NCBI RefSeq assembly: GCF_041261205.1
Contig: NZ_JBGCCH010000033.1
Coordinates: 45,764-109,763 of the forward strand
DNA: 64,000 bases
Source of the DNA: Catenulispora sp. MAP5-51
GTDB lineage: Bacteria; Actinomycetota; Actinomycetes; Streptomycetales; Catenulisporaceae
Direction of reading: 5' to 3'
This document shows, piece after piece, positions 25,127-33,705 of this stretch; position 1 is the stretch's first letter, and the number at the start of each line of letters is the position of its first letter. The notes beneath the pieces are model-generated. The model had not been told where the DNA came from. It saw nothing but the letters and a program-made list of their open reading frames with translations, and made no database searches. Position numbers and translations under genes: made by a program.

Positions 25127-25975
25127 ATGCGAATCGAGATGTGGGCCGACGTCGCCAACCCCTGGACTTATGTCGCGGCCGAGCGGCTGCGCACGGCGCT
25201 GGCCACCGCTGGTGCTGGTGCTGGTGCTGGTGCTGGTGCTGGTGCCGACGCCGACCTCGCCGCCGAGGTCGTCTGGCGTCCCCTGCTGACCGACCCCGCC
25301 GATCCCGAGGCCCCGCGCGACGCCCTGCGTCTGCTGCTGCTCGCCGAGGAGCACGGCGGCGTCGAGTTGCAGGGGCGGGTGGCCGCCGAGCTGCTGGCGT
25401 CGCATGACGTTCGCGACCGTGCGGAGCTGGCCGCCGTCGCTGAGCGCGCCGGGTTCGTGAACGGCGCCAACCTGCTGTCGTCCGAGACCGCAGGCCATGC
25501 CCGCCTGCGCGAGCTGCTCCTGATCGGCAAGGCGCGCGGCATCACCATTTCGCCGACCGTGGCCGTCGGCGAAGCGCTGCTGGAGTTCGCGATGTCGCCG
25601 GCGACGATCGGCGAGTTCCTCACCGCTGCCGGCGAGCCCGACGCCGCGCGCACGCTGCCGGAGGAGGTCGAGCGTCTGCGCTGGGCCGAGGAGCTGATCG
25701 CTCTGTCCGACCCGCTCGGGGCCCTGGTGCTGCTGGACCCGCTGCTGGCCGAGCACGCCCAGGACCCGAACGTCCGTCGAGTCGCCGCCTCGGCGTACTT
25801 TGCCTCGGCGCAGCTTGGCCGCGCCCGGCAGGTGTTGGAGGCGATGCTCGCCGACCATCCCGCGGACTCCTACGCGCGGCTGATGCTCGGCCGGACGTTG
25901 GAGCGCCAGGGACTCGCCGATGAGGCCAAGACGCATCTGCGGATGGCAGTGGCGATGACGCCCGAGTTCGCCTAA
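25127..25975 (+). CDS. DsbA/FrnE-like fold without CxxC, fused to TPR-like helices
   Basis: Residues 1-165 look like the DsbA/FrnE thioredoxin superfamily: MRIEMWADVANPWTYVAAERL where FrnE proteins have C-P-W-C, then LRLLLLAEEHGGVELQGRVAAELLASHDVRDRAELAAVAERAGF, and ITISPTVAVGEALL with the cis-Pro strand. Both active-site Cys are absent (ANPWT instead), so disulfide chemistry is unlikely. Residues ~185-280 are TPR-like helices (LVLLDPLLAEHAQDPNVRRVAASAYFASAQLGRARQVLEAMLADHPADSYARLMLGRTL). An Ala-Gly repeat from six GCTGGT units follows helix 1. The fusion resembles tetratricopeptide DsbA-like proteins of actinomycetes. ATG 25127 is the start. Confidence 0.7.
   Translation: MRIEMWADVANPWTYVAAERLRTALATAGAGAGAGAGAGADADLAAEVVWRPLLTDPADPEAPRDALRLLLLAEEHGGVELQGRVAAELLASHDVRDRAELAAVAERAGFVNGANLLSSETAGHARLRELLLIGKARGITISPTVAVGEALLEFAMSPATIGEFLTAAGEPDAARTLPEEVERLRWAEELIALSDPLGALVLLDPLLAEHAQDPNVRRVAASAYFASAQLGRARQVLEAMLADHPADSYARLMLGRTLERQGLADEAKTHLRMAVAMTPEFA
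25208..25243 (+). repeat. (GCTGGT)6 hexanucleotide repeat
   Basis: Six perfect tandem copies of GCTGGT inside the DsbA-like gene encode an Ala-Gly run. Its length is free to change in frame by slippage. Confidence 0.95.
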
Positions 25976-26162
25976 CGGGGCGCCCAGCCAGCCAAAGTCT
26001 GCGATTTCCGCTCTGCCCCCGCGTATGGCCTATAGCGGAACCCTCCAGAGCCGACACGAAGGGCTTTGGTGCTTCCGTGACCAGGGTGGCCGATCCCAGC
26101 ACGCGAGGATCAATAGGGAACAGCCCGCTCGCGGGCAGCCAATGCAGACAAGGAGCCGTCGC

Positions 26163-27101
26163 GTGCCCGGTGCCCGGATCGCCGCCCTCGGCCACAGCCA
26201 GCCCGATCGTGTCCTGACCAACGCCGACCTGGCGGAGATGGTCGACACCAGCGACGAATGGATCACCACCCGGGTCGGCGTGCGTACCCGCCGCATCGCC
26301 GAACCCGGGCAGACGCTCGACGAGTTCGCGGCCGCGGCCGCCGCCAAGGCCCTGGCCGGAGCCGGGACCGAGGTCGGCGACGTGGACCTGGTCCTGGTCG
26401 CCACCAGCACGGCCAGTGCGGCCAGCCCCAACACCGCCGCCCGCGTGGCGGCCCGCCTGGGCATGCGCAGCCCGGCGACCATCGACGTGAACGTGGTCTG
26501 CTCCGGCTTCACCCACGCCCTGGCCCTGGCCGACCAGGCCATCCGCTGCGGCCAGGCCCGCACCGCCGTGGTCATCGGCGCGGACTTCATGAGCGCCGTC
26601 ACCGACTGGACCGACCGCACCACCTGCGTCCTGGTCGGCGACGGCGCCGGCGCGGCGGTCGTGGTGGCCGCCGACGAACCCGGCATCAGCCCGGTGCTGT
26701 GGGGCTCGGTCCCCGAACGCAGCCGCGCGGTGGTGATCGAGGGCACGCCCAACCGCTTCACCCAGGAAGGCCAGACCGTCTTCCGCTGGACCACCACCGA
26801 ACTCCCGGCCATCGCCCGCCAGGTCTGCGACCGCGCCGGCATCGGCCCCGAGGACCTGGCCGGCGTGGTCTTCCACCAGGCGAACCTGCGCATCATCGAG
26901 CCCCTGGCGGCCAAGATGGGCGCGGTGAACGCGGTGGTGGCCAAGGACGTGATCGAATCCGGCAACACCTCCGCCGCCTCGATCCCGATCGCCCTGGCGA
27001 AGCTGGTCGAGCGGCGGGAGATCCCGGCGGGGGCGCCGGTGCTGCTGTTCGGGTTCGGGGGGAACCTGTCTTACGCGGGACAGGTGGTGGTGTGCCCGTA
27101 G
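26163..27101 (+). CDS. beta-ketoacyl-ACP synthase III family protein
   Basis: KAS III (FabH-like) condensing enzyme. The catalytic triad is Cys113 (NVVCSGF), His238 (VFHQANLRI) and Asn268 (ESGNTSAAS). It opens with ARIAALGHSQPDRVLTNADLAEMVDTSDEWITTRVGVRTRRIA, typical of FabH, and ends LFGFGGNLSYAGQVV. I chose GTG 26163, 7 bases after AAGGAG; the earlier ATG at 26143 lacks a site. It stands alone with no acyl carrier protein or other fatty acid gene, so it may load a specialised pathway or act as an extra FabH. Length is 312 residues. Confidence 0.88.
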   Translation: MPGARIAALGHSQPDRVLTNADLAEMVDTSDEWITTRVGVRTRRIAEPGQTLDEFAAAAAAKALAGAGTEVGDVDLVLVATSTASAASPNTAARVAARLGMRSPATIDVNVVCSGFTHALALADQAIRCGQARTAVVIGADFMSAVTDWTDRTTCVLVGDGAGAAVVVAADEPGISPVLWGSVPERSRAVVIEGTPNRFTQEGQTVFRWTTTELPAIARQVCDRAGIGPEDLAGVVFHQANLRIIEPLAAKMGAVNAVVAKDVIESGNTSAASIPIALAKLVERREIPAGAPVLLFGFGGNLSYAGQVVVCP

Positions 27102-27219
27102 GGAGTCTTCGCGACTTCTTCAAGGGTGATCAGTGGGTGGGCTGGAACTGCCAGCTGGTGCGTTCGTCGAGGACGAGGAAGGGTACTGATCTGGCTCACG
27201 GCCGCGAAACCGCGAGGCC

Positions 27220-28467
27220 TCACAACCGCCGCCCGCCCATCTCCGTCCCGTCCGGCAACTGCATCTGCGCGCCGAGCCACGTCGCGAACTCGGCCTCGCC
27301 GAACGCCGCCCAATCCGGCGTCTCCAGCACCTGCGCCGCGCCGATGCGCCGGGCCAGTGCGGTCACGGCGGCACCCGCGGGCGCCCGCGCCGCGTCGTAG
27401 CGGGCGGCGAGCTCGTCGAGGTCGGAGGTGGTGCGCCACAGTTCCAGCAGGCTCGCGGCGTCCTGCATGGCCTTCACCGTTCCGGCCGCGGCGTGCGGGC
27501 GGCTGACCGCGCCGGCGTCGCCGAGGAGCAGCATGCGGTTTTTGGCGAAGGCGGGTGCTGCGAAGTCGTAGATCGGCTGGATGAACACGTTCTCGCGTGC
27601 CGTCTTGCGGATCGCCGCTGCCCACGCCGCGGGCAGTTCGCGGGTCAGCAGGCTGTCCATGAAGTCCAGTACGGCATGCGAGACCGCGCCGGGCGGGATG
27701 CTCGTGGCCGTGTTCAGATTCCCGGTCAGCTCCGGCGGGACCGCCGAGTACAGCACCCAGTTGAAGTGCCGGCGGCCGTCGTCGGCGGGGATCGGATACG
27801 CGACCAGGTGCCCGTGGTTGAAGCCGACCGTGAAGAACGAGTCCTGTGGCAGCTCCTTGAGTTCGCCGAAGTCCGACAGCCCGCGCCAGCACAGGTAGCC
27901 CGCGTAGTCCGGCACCACGCCCGGGAACATCGCCTCGCGCACCACCGAGCGGTAGCCGTCGGCGCCCAGAAGCAGATCGAAGTGCTCGACACTCCCATCC
28001 GCCACCGTGACTGAAGCCCCGGCACCGGCCCCGGACTCACACGCGGCGACCGACACCACCCGCGCATCACCCCGGAACTCCACCCGCCCCGGCAGCCGCC
28101 CACGCAGCGACCGGTACAGATGCCCCCAGTTGTACGCGTTGAACGGAAACGGCTGCCGCCAGATCCGCTTCCCGAGCCCCGAATCCCCGCCCCCGTCGGC
28201 GGAGACGCCATCGCGCGTGAACCAGTCCCGCGAATGCCCCGGCGTGGCCGGCAACGAAGAGTCCAGGAACCCGGCCTCGACCAGCTCCGCGAACCGCTCG
28301 TGCTGAATCCCGATCCCGGCCCCGCGGTCCCGCAACTCGCCGCCCGAACGCTCGAACACGACGACCGTCGCCTCCGGCACCGCCCGCGCCGCGGCCAGCG
28401 CCCCCGCGCACCCGGCGATGCTCCCGCCGACGACGCCGACGCGGACAGCACCCACCGTGCCCACCAT
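27220..28467 (-). CDS. FAD-dependent aromatic-ring monooxygenase
   Basis: Class A flavin monooxygenase. The FAD-binding Rossmann motif is at the N-terminus (VRVGVVGGSIAGCAGALAAA), the middle D-G motif is LLLGADGYRSVVREAMFPG, and the second FAD motif is NRMLLLGDAGAVSRPHAAAGTVKAMQDAASL. The sequence is closest to 2,6-dihydroxypyridine-hydroxylase-like proteins (RGAGIGIQHE, YLCWRGL). At 415 residues it is full length. It is followed on the minus strand by nothing but a 118-bp gap to the KAS III gene. The substrate is not assignable. Confidence 0.87.
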   Translation of the reverse strand: MVGTVGAVRVGVVGGSIAGCAGALAAARAVPEATVVVFERSGGELRDRGAGIGIQHERFAELVEAGFLDSSLPATPGHSRDWFTRDGVSADGGGDSGLGKRIWRQPFPFNAYNWGHLYRSLRGRLPGRVEFRGDARVVSVAACESGAGAGASVTVADGSVEHFDLLLGADGYRSVVREAMFPGVVPDYAGYLCWRGLSDFGELKELPQDSFFTVGFNHGHLVAYPIPADDGRRHFNWVLYSAVPPELTGNLNTATSIPPGAVSHAVLDFMDSLLTRELPAAWAAAIRKTARENVFIQPIYDFAAPAFAKNRMLLLGDAGAVSRPHAAAGTVKAMQDAASLLELWRTTSDLDELAARYDAARAPAGAAVTALARRIGAAQVLETPDWAAFGEAEFATWLGAQMQLPDGTEMGGRRL

Positions 28468-28550
28468 CGCAGAACCCCCGTTAGCACAGCCGCGTCGGCA
28501 GAACGCGTAGCAGAACCCTGTTGGCCGCCCACACCAACCTTAGTCCGGCC

Positions 28551-29951
28551 TCAGTCCGGCAGAGTCGCCAACTCCTCGATCTCCACGTTCGCCAAAGCGG
28601 TGCCGTCCACCTGCACCCGCCGCAGGTACCACTTCTGGATCGGCGCGTGCGTCGTGGAAGCCAGCTGCCATGCCCCGCGCGGGCTGTCGATCCGCCCCAG
28701 CGCCCCGATCGCCGCGTTGATCGCCTCGGCGCCGGCCTTCGGTCCGGCCTGGCCGATCGCCTGGTCGAGCAGTGCCGCCGCGTCGTAGCCGGTCAGGGCG
28801 TACACGCTGGGTTCCTGGCCGTCGTGGCCGGCCGCCCACGCCGAGACGAAGGTGCGGTTGGCGGCGGTGTCGACGTCGGGGGAGTAGTCCAGGACCGAGG
28901 TGATGTCCGTGGCCGCCGCGCCCTCCAGCTTCAGCAGCGGTCCGTCGGTGACCAGGCCGACCGCGTACAGCGGGATGTCCTTCACCGCCGAGCGCGCGTA
29001 CTGCTGGACGAAGCGCACCGCCTCGTCGCCGGTGAACGCGCAGTACACGGCCTTGGCGCCGGACTCCTTGATCGCCTGCAGATACGGCGAGAAGTCGGTG
29101 GTCTCGCCGGACGGTGAGAACGACGTGGCCGGGGTGAACGTCGCCTGGCCCCCGGTGTTGGCCAGCTTCCCGCCGAGCGCGGAGTAGGAGTCGGTGAAGC
29201 CGCGGACCTGCTCCCAGTCGCCGGGGTAGTTGCCGCCGATCGCGAAGACCGGGGATTTGACGTGGTTGTATATGAAAGGTGCGATGGCCGCGCCGGGTTC
29301 GGTGGACAGGAACGCCACGTTCCACACGTAGCTGATGTCCGTCAGGTCCGGCCGGGCAACGACGCCGACCAGCGGCACGTGCGCCGCGTCGGCCAGCGGC
29401 GCCACGCTCTCATAGCCCGCGTAGTCGATCGGGCCGACGACCGCCTGCACGCCGTGCGCCAGCATCGTCTGCATCGTCGTCGCGGTGGCCGAGGGGGTCG
29501 GGCCCTCGTTGGAGATCGTCAGCCCCGCCGGGCGTCCGCCGAGCCGGCCGCCGTGCTGGCTGACGTAGAGCTGGAAGCCGTCGCGGGCGTCGGTGCCGGC
29601 CGTGCCGTCGGTGCCGGAGGTGTCCAGCAGCAGCCCGATCGGGATCGGTGTCGCGCTGGCCGCCCGCTCCCCGGGGTCGCCGTAGGCCAGGCCGCCGCCG
29701 TAGCCGCCGCCGAACGCGCAGCCCGACGCGGCGGCCGTGGCCGCGGCCAGCAGCAGCGCGGCGGAGGCCCGCCGGTGGTGCGGTGTGCGGCGGCGGGGCC
29801 GGTTGGTTCCGCCAGCTCCGCCGGTTACGCCGGTTCCCGAGGGGACGGCCCCGGTCTCGGCGGCGGCTCCCGTCTCGGCTCCGGCGGCGGCTCCGGCAGC
29901 GGCTCCGGCTCCGCTCCCGTCCCCAACCCCGGCACCGGCTGGCAGCGCCAT
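28551..29951 (-). CDS. ABC-type substrate-binding lipoprotein coupled to a conservon GTPase
   Basis: Periplasmic-binding-protein type I (branched-chain amino acid / amide-like) receptor. ATG 29951 overlaps the GTPase stop (TGATG), so it is the last cistron of the operon. A ~60-residue Ala/Gly/Thr-rich lead precedes an Arg-rich stretch (RPRRRTPHHRRAS), a hydrophobic segment and lipobox Cys (AAASGC). Mature domain: PIGLLLDTSGTDGTAGTDARDGFQLYVSQHGG, AVVGPIDYAGYESVAPLADAAHVPLVGV, VFAIGGNYPGDWEQVRGF, AVYCAFTGDEAVRFVQQYA, YALTGYDAAALLDQAI. No permease or ATPase genes are near, so it may be a sensor component rather than a transport subunit. The unusual N-terminal lead could mean the true start is internal. 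Confidence 0.8.
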   Translation of the reverse strand: MALPAGAGVGDGSGAGAAAGAAAGAETGAAAETGAVPSGTGVTGGAGGTNRPRRRTPHHRRASAALLLAAATAAASGCAFGGGYGGGLAYGDPGERAASATPIPIGLLLDTSGTDGTAGTDARDGFQLYVSQHGGRLGGRPAGLTISNEGPTPSATATTMQTMLAHGVQAVVGPIDYAGYESVAPLADAAHVPLVGVVARPDLTDISYVWNVAFLSTEPGAAIAPFIYNHVKSPVFAIGGNYPGDWEQVRGFTDSYSALGGKLANTGGQATFTPATSFSPSGETTDFSPYLQAIKESGAKAVYCAFTGDEAVRFVQQYARSAVKDIPLYAVGLVTDGPLLKLEGAAATDITSVLDYSPDVDTAANRTFVSAWAAGHDGQEPSVYALTGYDAAALLDQAIGQAGPKAGAEAINAAIGALGRIDSPRGAWQLASTTHAPIQKWYLRRVQVDGTALANVEIEELATLPD

Positions 29952-30538
29952 CAGTTCATCCGGTCGTCGGGCGGCAGGTCGTCCCGCATCCGCTGCTGGG
30001 TGATCGCGTGCTCCAGCAGCGTCACCAGGACCCCCTTGGCGGAGTCGCGCCGCCGGGCGTCGCAGATCAGCAGCGGCGTGTGGTCCTCCAGGGCCAGCGC
30101 CTGGCGCAGTTCCTCATGCCCGTACACCTGCGCGCCGTCGAACTGGTTCACCGCGATCACGTGCGGGATCCGGCGGTCCTCGAAGAAGTCGATGACCGCG
30201 AAGGCGTCGCCCAGGCGCCGCACGTCGGCCAGCACCACCGCGCCGAGCGCGCCGCGGGAGAGCTCCTCCCAGAAGAACCAGAAGCGCTCCTGGCCCGGCG
30301 TGCCGAACAGGTACAGGATCAGGTCCTCGGCGATGGTGATGCGGCCGAAGTCCATGGCCACCGTGGTGCTGCTCTTGGCCGGGATCAGGTGCACGTCGTC
30401 CACGCCCAGGCCCGCCTGGGTCATCTCGGCCTCGGTGGTCAGCGGCTGGATCTCGGAGACCGCGCCGACCAGCGTGGTCTTCCCGACGCCGAAGCCGCCG
30501 GCCACGACGATCTTCGCGGCGATCGTGGGAGCCGTCAT
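29951..30538 (-). CDS. conservon small GTPase (CvnD-like)
   Basis: Ras-like GTP/ATP-binding protein of actinobacterial conservons. The P-loop is VVAGGFGVGKTTL, switch II region YLFGTPGQERFWFFWEEL (G3 D-x-x-G replaced by GTPG, as is usual in this family), and NQFD stands at the NKxD position (VIAVNQFDGAQVYG). ATG 30538 overlaps the roadblock stop (ATGA). At 195 residues it is normal size. It is thought to relay signals from a membrane kinase, together with the roadblock protein. The DUF742 gene usually found between roadblock and GTPase is missing here. Confidence 0.92.
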   Translation of the reverse strand: MTAPTIAAKIVVAGGFGVGKTTLVGAVSEIQPLTTEAEMTQAGLGVDDVHLIPAKSSTTVAMDFGRITIAEDLILYLFGTPGQERFWFFWEELSRGALGAVVLADVRRLGDAFAVIDFFEDRRIPHVIAVNQFDGAQVYGHEELRQALALEDHTPLLICDARRRDSAKGVLVTLLEHAITQQRMRDDLPPDDRMN

Positions 30539-30981
30539 CCGCGGGCCCCCGGGAGGTTGCCGTGCGAGAGCATCCGGGCCCGCGCGGTGGGCGTCAGGGA
30601 ATCCCCGACCTGGTTGATCAGCTCGGCCATGGCGTAGGTGACCTGCCCGATGTCGCACTCGCGCTCGGCGTAGACCAGCAGCGAGGCGCCGTCGCTGACG
30701 GCCATGGAGAACAGGAACCCGTTGCCGAGCTCGGTCAGGTTGCTGCGCACCGGCTCGGAGTCCAGCAGCAGCGCGGCCCCGGCCAGCAGGCTGACCAGGC
30801 CCGCGGCCACCGCCGCGAGCTGCTCGCCCTGCTCCTCGCCCAGATCCCGGGACGTGGCCACCACGATGCCGTCGGCCGAGACCGCCAGCGCGTGCCGGAC
30901 CCCGGGCGTGCCGTGGGCGAAGTCGTTGAGCAGCCAGTCGAGGCTGCCGTGCAGATCAGGTGCGGGTGCAGGTTCGTTCAT
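30535..30981 (-). CDS. roadblock/LC7 protein (CvnB-like)
   Basis: Roadblock/LC7-fold regulator of the conservon GTPase. The visible core is LDWLLNDFAHGTPGVRHALAVSADGIVVATSRDLGEEQGEQLAAVAAGLVSLLAGAALLLDSEPVRSNLTELGNGFLFSMAVSDGASLLVYAERECDIGQVTYAMAELINQVG. Length is 148 residues. It starts 44 bp after the sensor kinase gene and overlaps the GTPase start by 4 bp. Family knowledge: such proteins can act as GTPase-activating or scaffold partners. Confidence 0.92.
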   Translation of the reverse strand: MNEPAPAPDLHGSLDWLLNDFAHGTPGVRHALAVSADGIVVATSRDLGEEQGEQLAAVAAGLVSLLAGAALLLDSEPVRSNLTELGNGFLFSMAVSDGASLLVYAERECDIGQVTYAMAELINQVGDSLTPTARARMLSHGNLPGARG

Positions 30982-31025
30982 GGGGCGTTTCCCGTGGGGC
31001 TAGAGGACGGGGTGAGGGTACTGCG

Positions 31026-33488
31026 TCACTTCTGTTTCGGCCCGGTGCGGCCGGAGAGCCCGCGCGCGTAGGCGGCCATGGTGGCCGCGACGTGCTCGGG
31101 GTCCCGGTCGATACGGGCCTTCTTGACGGCGGGCTCGGGGTGGCAGCCGGGCTCGCCGGGTGGTGCGGTTCCTGGGGTTTCTGGAGCGTCCGCGGTCGCC
31201 GGCTTCGCCGGCGCCGGGTTGCGTCGCGCCTTGGCCGGCAGCTGTGCTTTCGGTCGGCGGACGGGCAGCCCGTTGAGCGTCGTGGTCGCGGCGACGGCGG
31301 CAGCCGGAACAGCACCCTGCGATTCCGTGACGCCGCCAACCATACCGTTCATGCCGTTCATGCCGTTCACGCCGACCCCGGCCGGCTGCTCGGCCTCCTC
31401 GGGGAAGGGCAGCTCGGGCCAGTCGGCCGCGTCGGCCTCATCGGACTCGGCGGGCTGTGCGGCCGGCGTACCGCCCGCGGCCTTGCCGGCCATGCCGTTG
31501 ATCCGGGTGAGCATGCTCGACGCGACGTGCGCGCTCCCGTTCGCAGTACCCTGACCCGCCTCCGCCGCGATCACCGCCAGCGGCAGCCCGATCTCGGCGA
31601 CCGTGCCGCCGCCGGGCCGGGCCCGCAGCTGCACCTCGATGCCGTACCAGGCGGCCAGGTGCGCGACCACGGTCAGGCCCATCGCCCGCACCGTCTCGCT
31701 GTCCACCTGGCGCGGCGCGGCCAGCTGGGTGTTCAGCTCGGCACGCCGGGCCGGGGTCATGCCCAGGCCCCGGTCGGCGATCTGGATGATCACCCGGTCG
31801 GTCATCCGGTGGCCCTCGACGCCCACCCGGCTGTCCGGCGCGGAGAAGGAGGTCGCGTTGTCCAAAAGCTCGGCGCACAGGTGCACCAGGTGGTCCACGG
31901 CGTGCGGCGCGACCAGGATCGTGGTGTCGATGCTCTCCAGGTCCACGCGCGTGTAGCGCTCGACGCGCCCCAGCGCCGCGCGGACCACGTCCAGCAGCGT
32001 CACCGCGCGCTCGCGCACCCGCGCCGAGCCCTCGCCGCCGAGCACCAGCAGGCTCTCGTTGTTGCGCGCCATGCGCGCGGCCAGGTGGTCCAGCACGAAC
32101 AGCCGGGCCAGCCGGTCCGGGTCCTGCTCGGAGCGCTCGGCGCGGTCCAGCTCGCTGGTCAGCGCGCCGGTCAGGCGCTCGCCGCGGCGGGCCAGCGCCA
32201 CGAAGGTGGCGCCCACGCCGGCGCGCAGCAGCACCTGCTCGGCGGCGGTGCGCAGGGCCTCGCGGTGCACCGAGTTGAAGGCCCGGGCCACCGCGGCCAG
32301 CTCGTCCTTGGGATCCGCGGCGTTCAGCGCGTCGCCGCGGCCGGAGCCCAGCGGCAGCGCTTCGCCGGCCTGGTCGGCGAACTCCTCGGGGGTGAGGCCG
32401 GTCAGCGATTCGGTGGCGCGCAGCTGCTCGACCGCGGCGGGCAGGTGCTCGGAGGCCACGGCGTGCGCGGCGTCCCGCAGCTGTCGCAGGCCCCTGATCA
32501 TCGGCCGGCCCAGCCGCAGGCTGATCATCACCACCAGCAGTGCGGTGCCGGCCACCGCGGCGGCCTCGATCTCGGCGACGAGCTCGGCCCGGTCGCGCAG
32601 CTGGGCCACGGCGGACATGGTGGCCATGTCCATGTCCTCGCGGACCCCGTCCAGCGCGGCGCGCCGGGCGCTCATCGTCTCGACCCACAGGTTCCGGTCC
32701 AGCGCCAGGACATCGCCGGGCCCCAGGCGGGATATCTGGTCCTCGTACTGCTGCGCGGTCAGGATGTCCGTGCTGGTCATCGCCTGGTCCGGGCGCTCGC
32801 TCCAGCCGGAGGGGGCCTGGGTGTCGAAGGCCTCCATCGCGTCGTCGTAGGACTGCCGGTCGTGCGCGATCGCCGAGACCGCGGCCGGGGTCAGCGCCAG
32901 CCCGGTCGCCGAGCGCAGCACGTCCGACTCCTCCTGGCCGGTCGCCTCAGAAGCCTGATAAAGCAGGCCGGCGGCCTGGATCCGGGCCGCGATCTGCTGC
33001 GGCGCGCTGCCCGCGCCGATCACCGTGTCGCGCAGCTGGGCCAGGTCGGCGATGGCGATGCGGTACTGGAAGGTCACCGTGGACAGCGCCGGGGCCGACT
33101 GCGCCTTGATCTGCGAGCGCAGCGTGTCCAGCTGTTCCAGGTCCTGATCGATGCGCGAGAGCAGGACGCGGGTGTCCGGCGAGATCCGCAGCATCGACTT
33201 GACCTGCTGCCGGTAGGCGGCCAGCGCGGCGTCGGTCTGCGCTATCCGGTTCTCCACGTCCGGAGTGATCCCGGTGGGCCTGGTGGTGAGCAGCAACGCC
33301 ATCGCGGTGCGCTCGTCCTGTAACCGGCCCAGCAGCTTCCCGGCGGCGTCCGAGGTGTGCATCAGGGACCACAGCCGGTCGCTGCGCCAGGCCTCGCCGG
33401 CGGACGCGGTCAGCGCCACGGCGCCGAAGCCGGACACCGCGGCGAGCGGGACGGCGACCAGGACGCCGAGCCTGCGCGTGATCCTCAA
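31026..33488 (-). CDS. nitrate/nitrite-sensing-type sensor histidine kinase (CvnA-like)
   Basis: First gene of the conservon operon. A membrane segment near the N-terminus (RITRRLGVLVAVPLAAVSGFGAVAL) is followed by an extracytoplasmic NIT domain (~280 residues, with LLGRLQDERTAMALLL and SRIDQDLEQLDTLRSQI), a second membrane segment (AAAVAGTALLVVMISLRLG), HAMP, and an HATPase domain (HLCAELLDNATSFSAPDS, VIIQIADRGLGMTP, GLTVVAHLAAWYGIEVQLRARPGGGTVAEIGLPL). A ~200-residue low-complexity C-tail contains a 9-bp repeat coding NGMNGMNGM. No clear phospho-acceptor His box is visible, as in other CvnA proteins. I prefer TTG 33488 (GAGGGG upstream); ATG 33590 would add 34 unlikely residues. Confidence 0.88.
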   Translation of the reverse strand: MRITRRLGVLVAVPLAAVSGFGAVALTASAGEAWRSDRLWSLMHTSDAAGKLLGRLQDERTAMALLLTTRPTGITPDVENRIAQTDAALAAYRQQVKSMLRISPDTRVLLSRIDQDLEQLDTLRSQIKAQSAPALSTVTFQYRIAIADLAQLRDTVIGAGSAPQQIAARIQAAGLLYQASEATGQEESDVLRSATGLALTPAAVSAIAHDRQSYDDAMEAFDTQAPSGWSERPDQAMTSTDILTAQQYEDQISRLGPGDVLALDRNLWVETMSARRAALDGVREDMDMATMSAVAQLRDRAELVAEIEAAAVAGTALLVVMISLRLGRPMIRGLRQLRDAAHAVASEHLPAAVEQLRATESLTGLTPEEFADQAGEALPLGSGRGDALNAADPKDELAAVARAFNSVHREALRTAAEQVLLRAGVGATFVALARRGERLTGALTSELDRAERSEQDPDRLARLFVLDHLAARMARNNESLLVLGGEGSARVRERAVTLLDVVRAALGRVERYTRVDLESIDTTILVAPHAVDHLVHLCAELLDNATSFSAPDSRVGVEGHRMTDRVIIQIADRGLGMTPARRAELNTQLAAPRQVDSETVRAMGLTVVAHLAAWYGIEVQLRARPGGGTVAEIGLPLAVIAAEAGQGTANGSAHVASSMLTRINGMAGKAAGGTPAAQPAESDEADAADWPELPFPEEAEQPAGVGVNGMNGMNGMVGGVTESQGAVPAAAVAATTTLNGLPVRRPKAQLPAKARRNPAPAKPATADAPETPGTAPPGEPGCHPEPAVKKARIDRDPEHVAATMAAYARGLSGRTGPKQK

Positions 33489-33705
33489 AACGGCCCCTCG
33501 CGACAAGGCTGACAGAGAAGGCTGACAGAGAGTGGACGGACTGTGTGAAAGCCGTGTGGTGCAGGTGATGCCAGGGAAGGTGGGCCTCATCCAACCGGGA
33601 CCTGGGGACCTGAGTCAAGCCTCGAATAGCGTGGACGGTTCCCCTAGGTGGTCGTGAGGGTAAATTCACTGGCTGGTCACGGGGTCGCCGATTACCGTTG
33701 CGATC

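Noticed and set aside
26025..26162. A 46-residue N-terminal extension of the KAS III gene
   Set aside because: The extension has no family similarity, and GTG 26163 has an AAGGAG site at the right distance.
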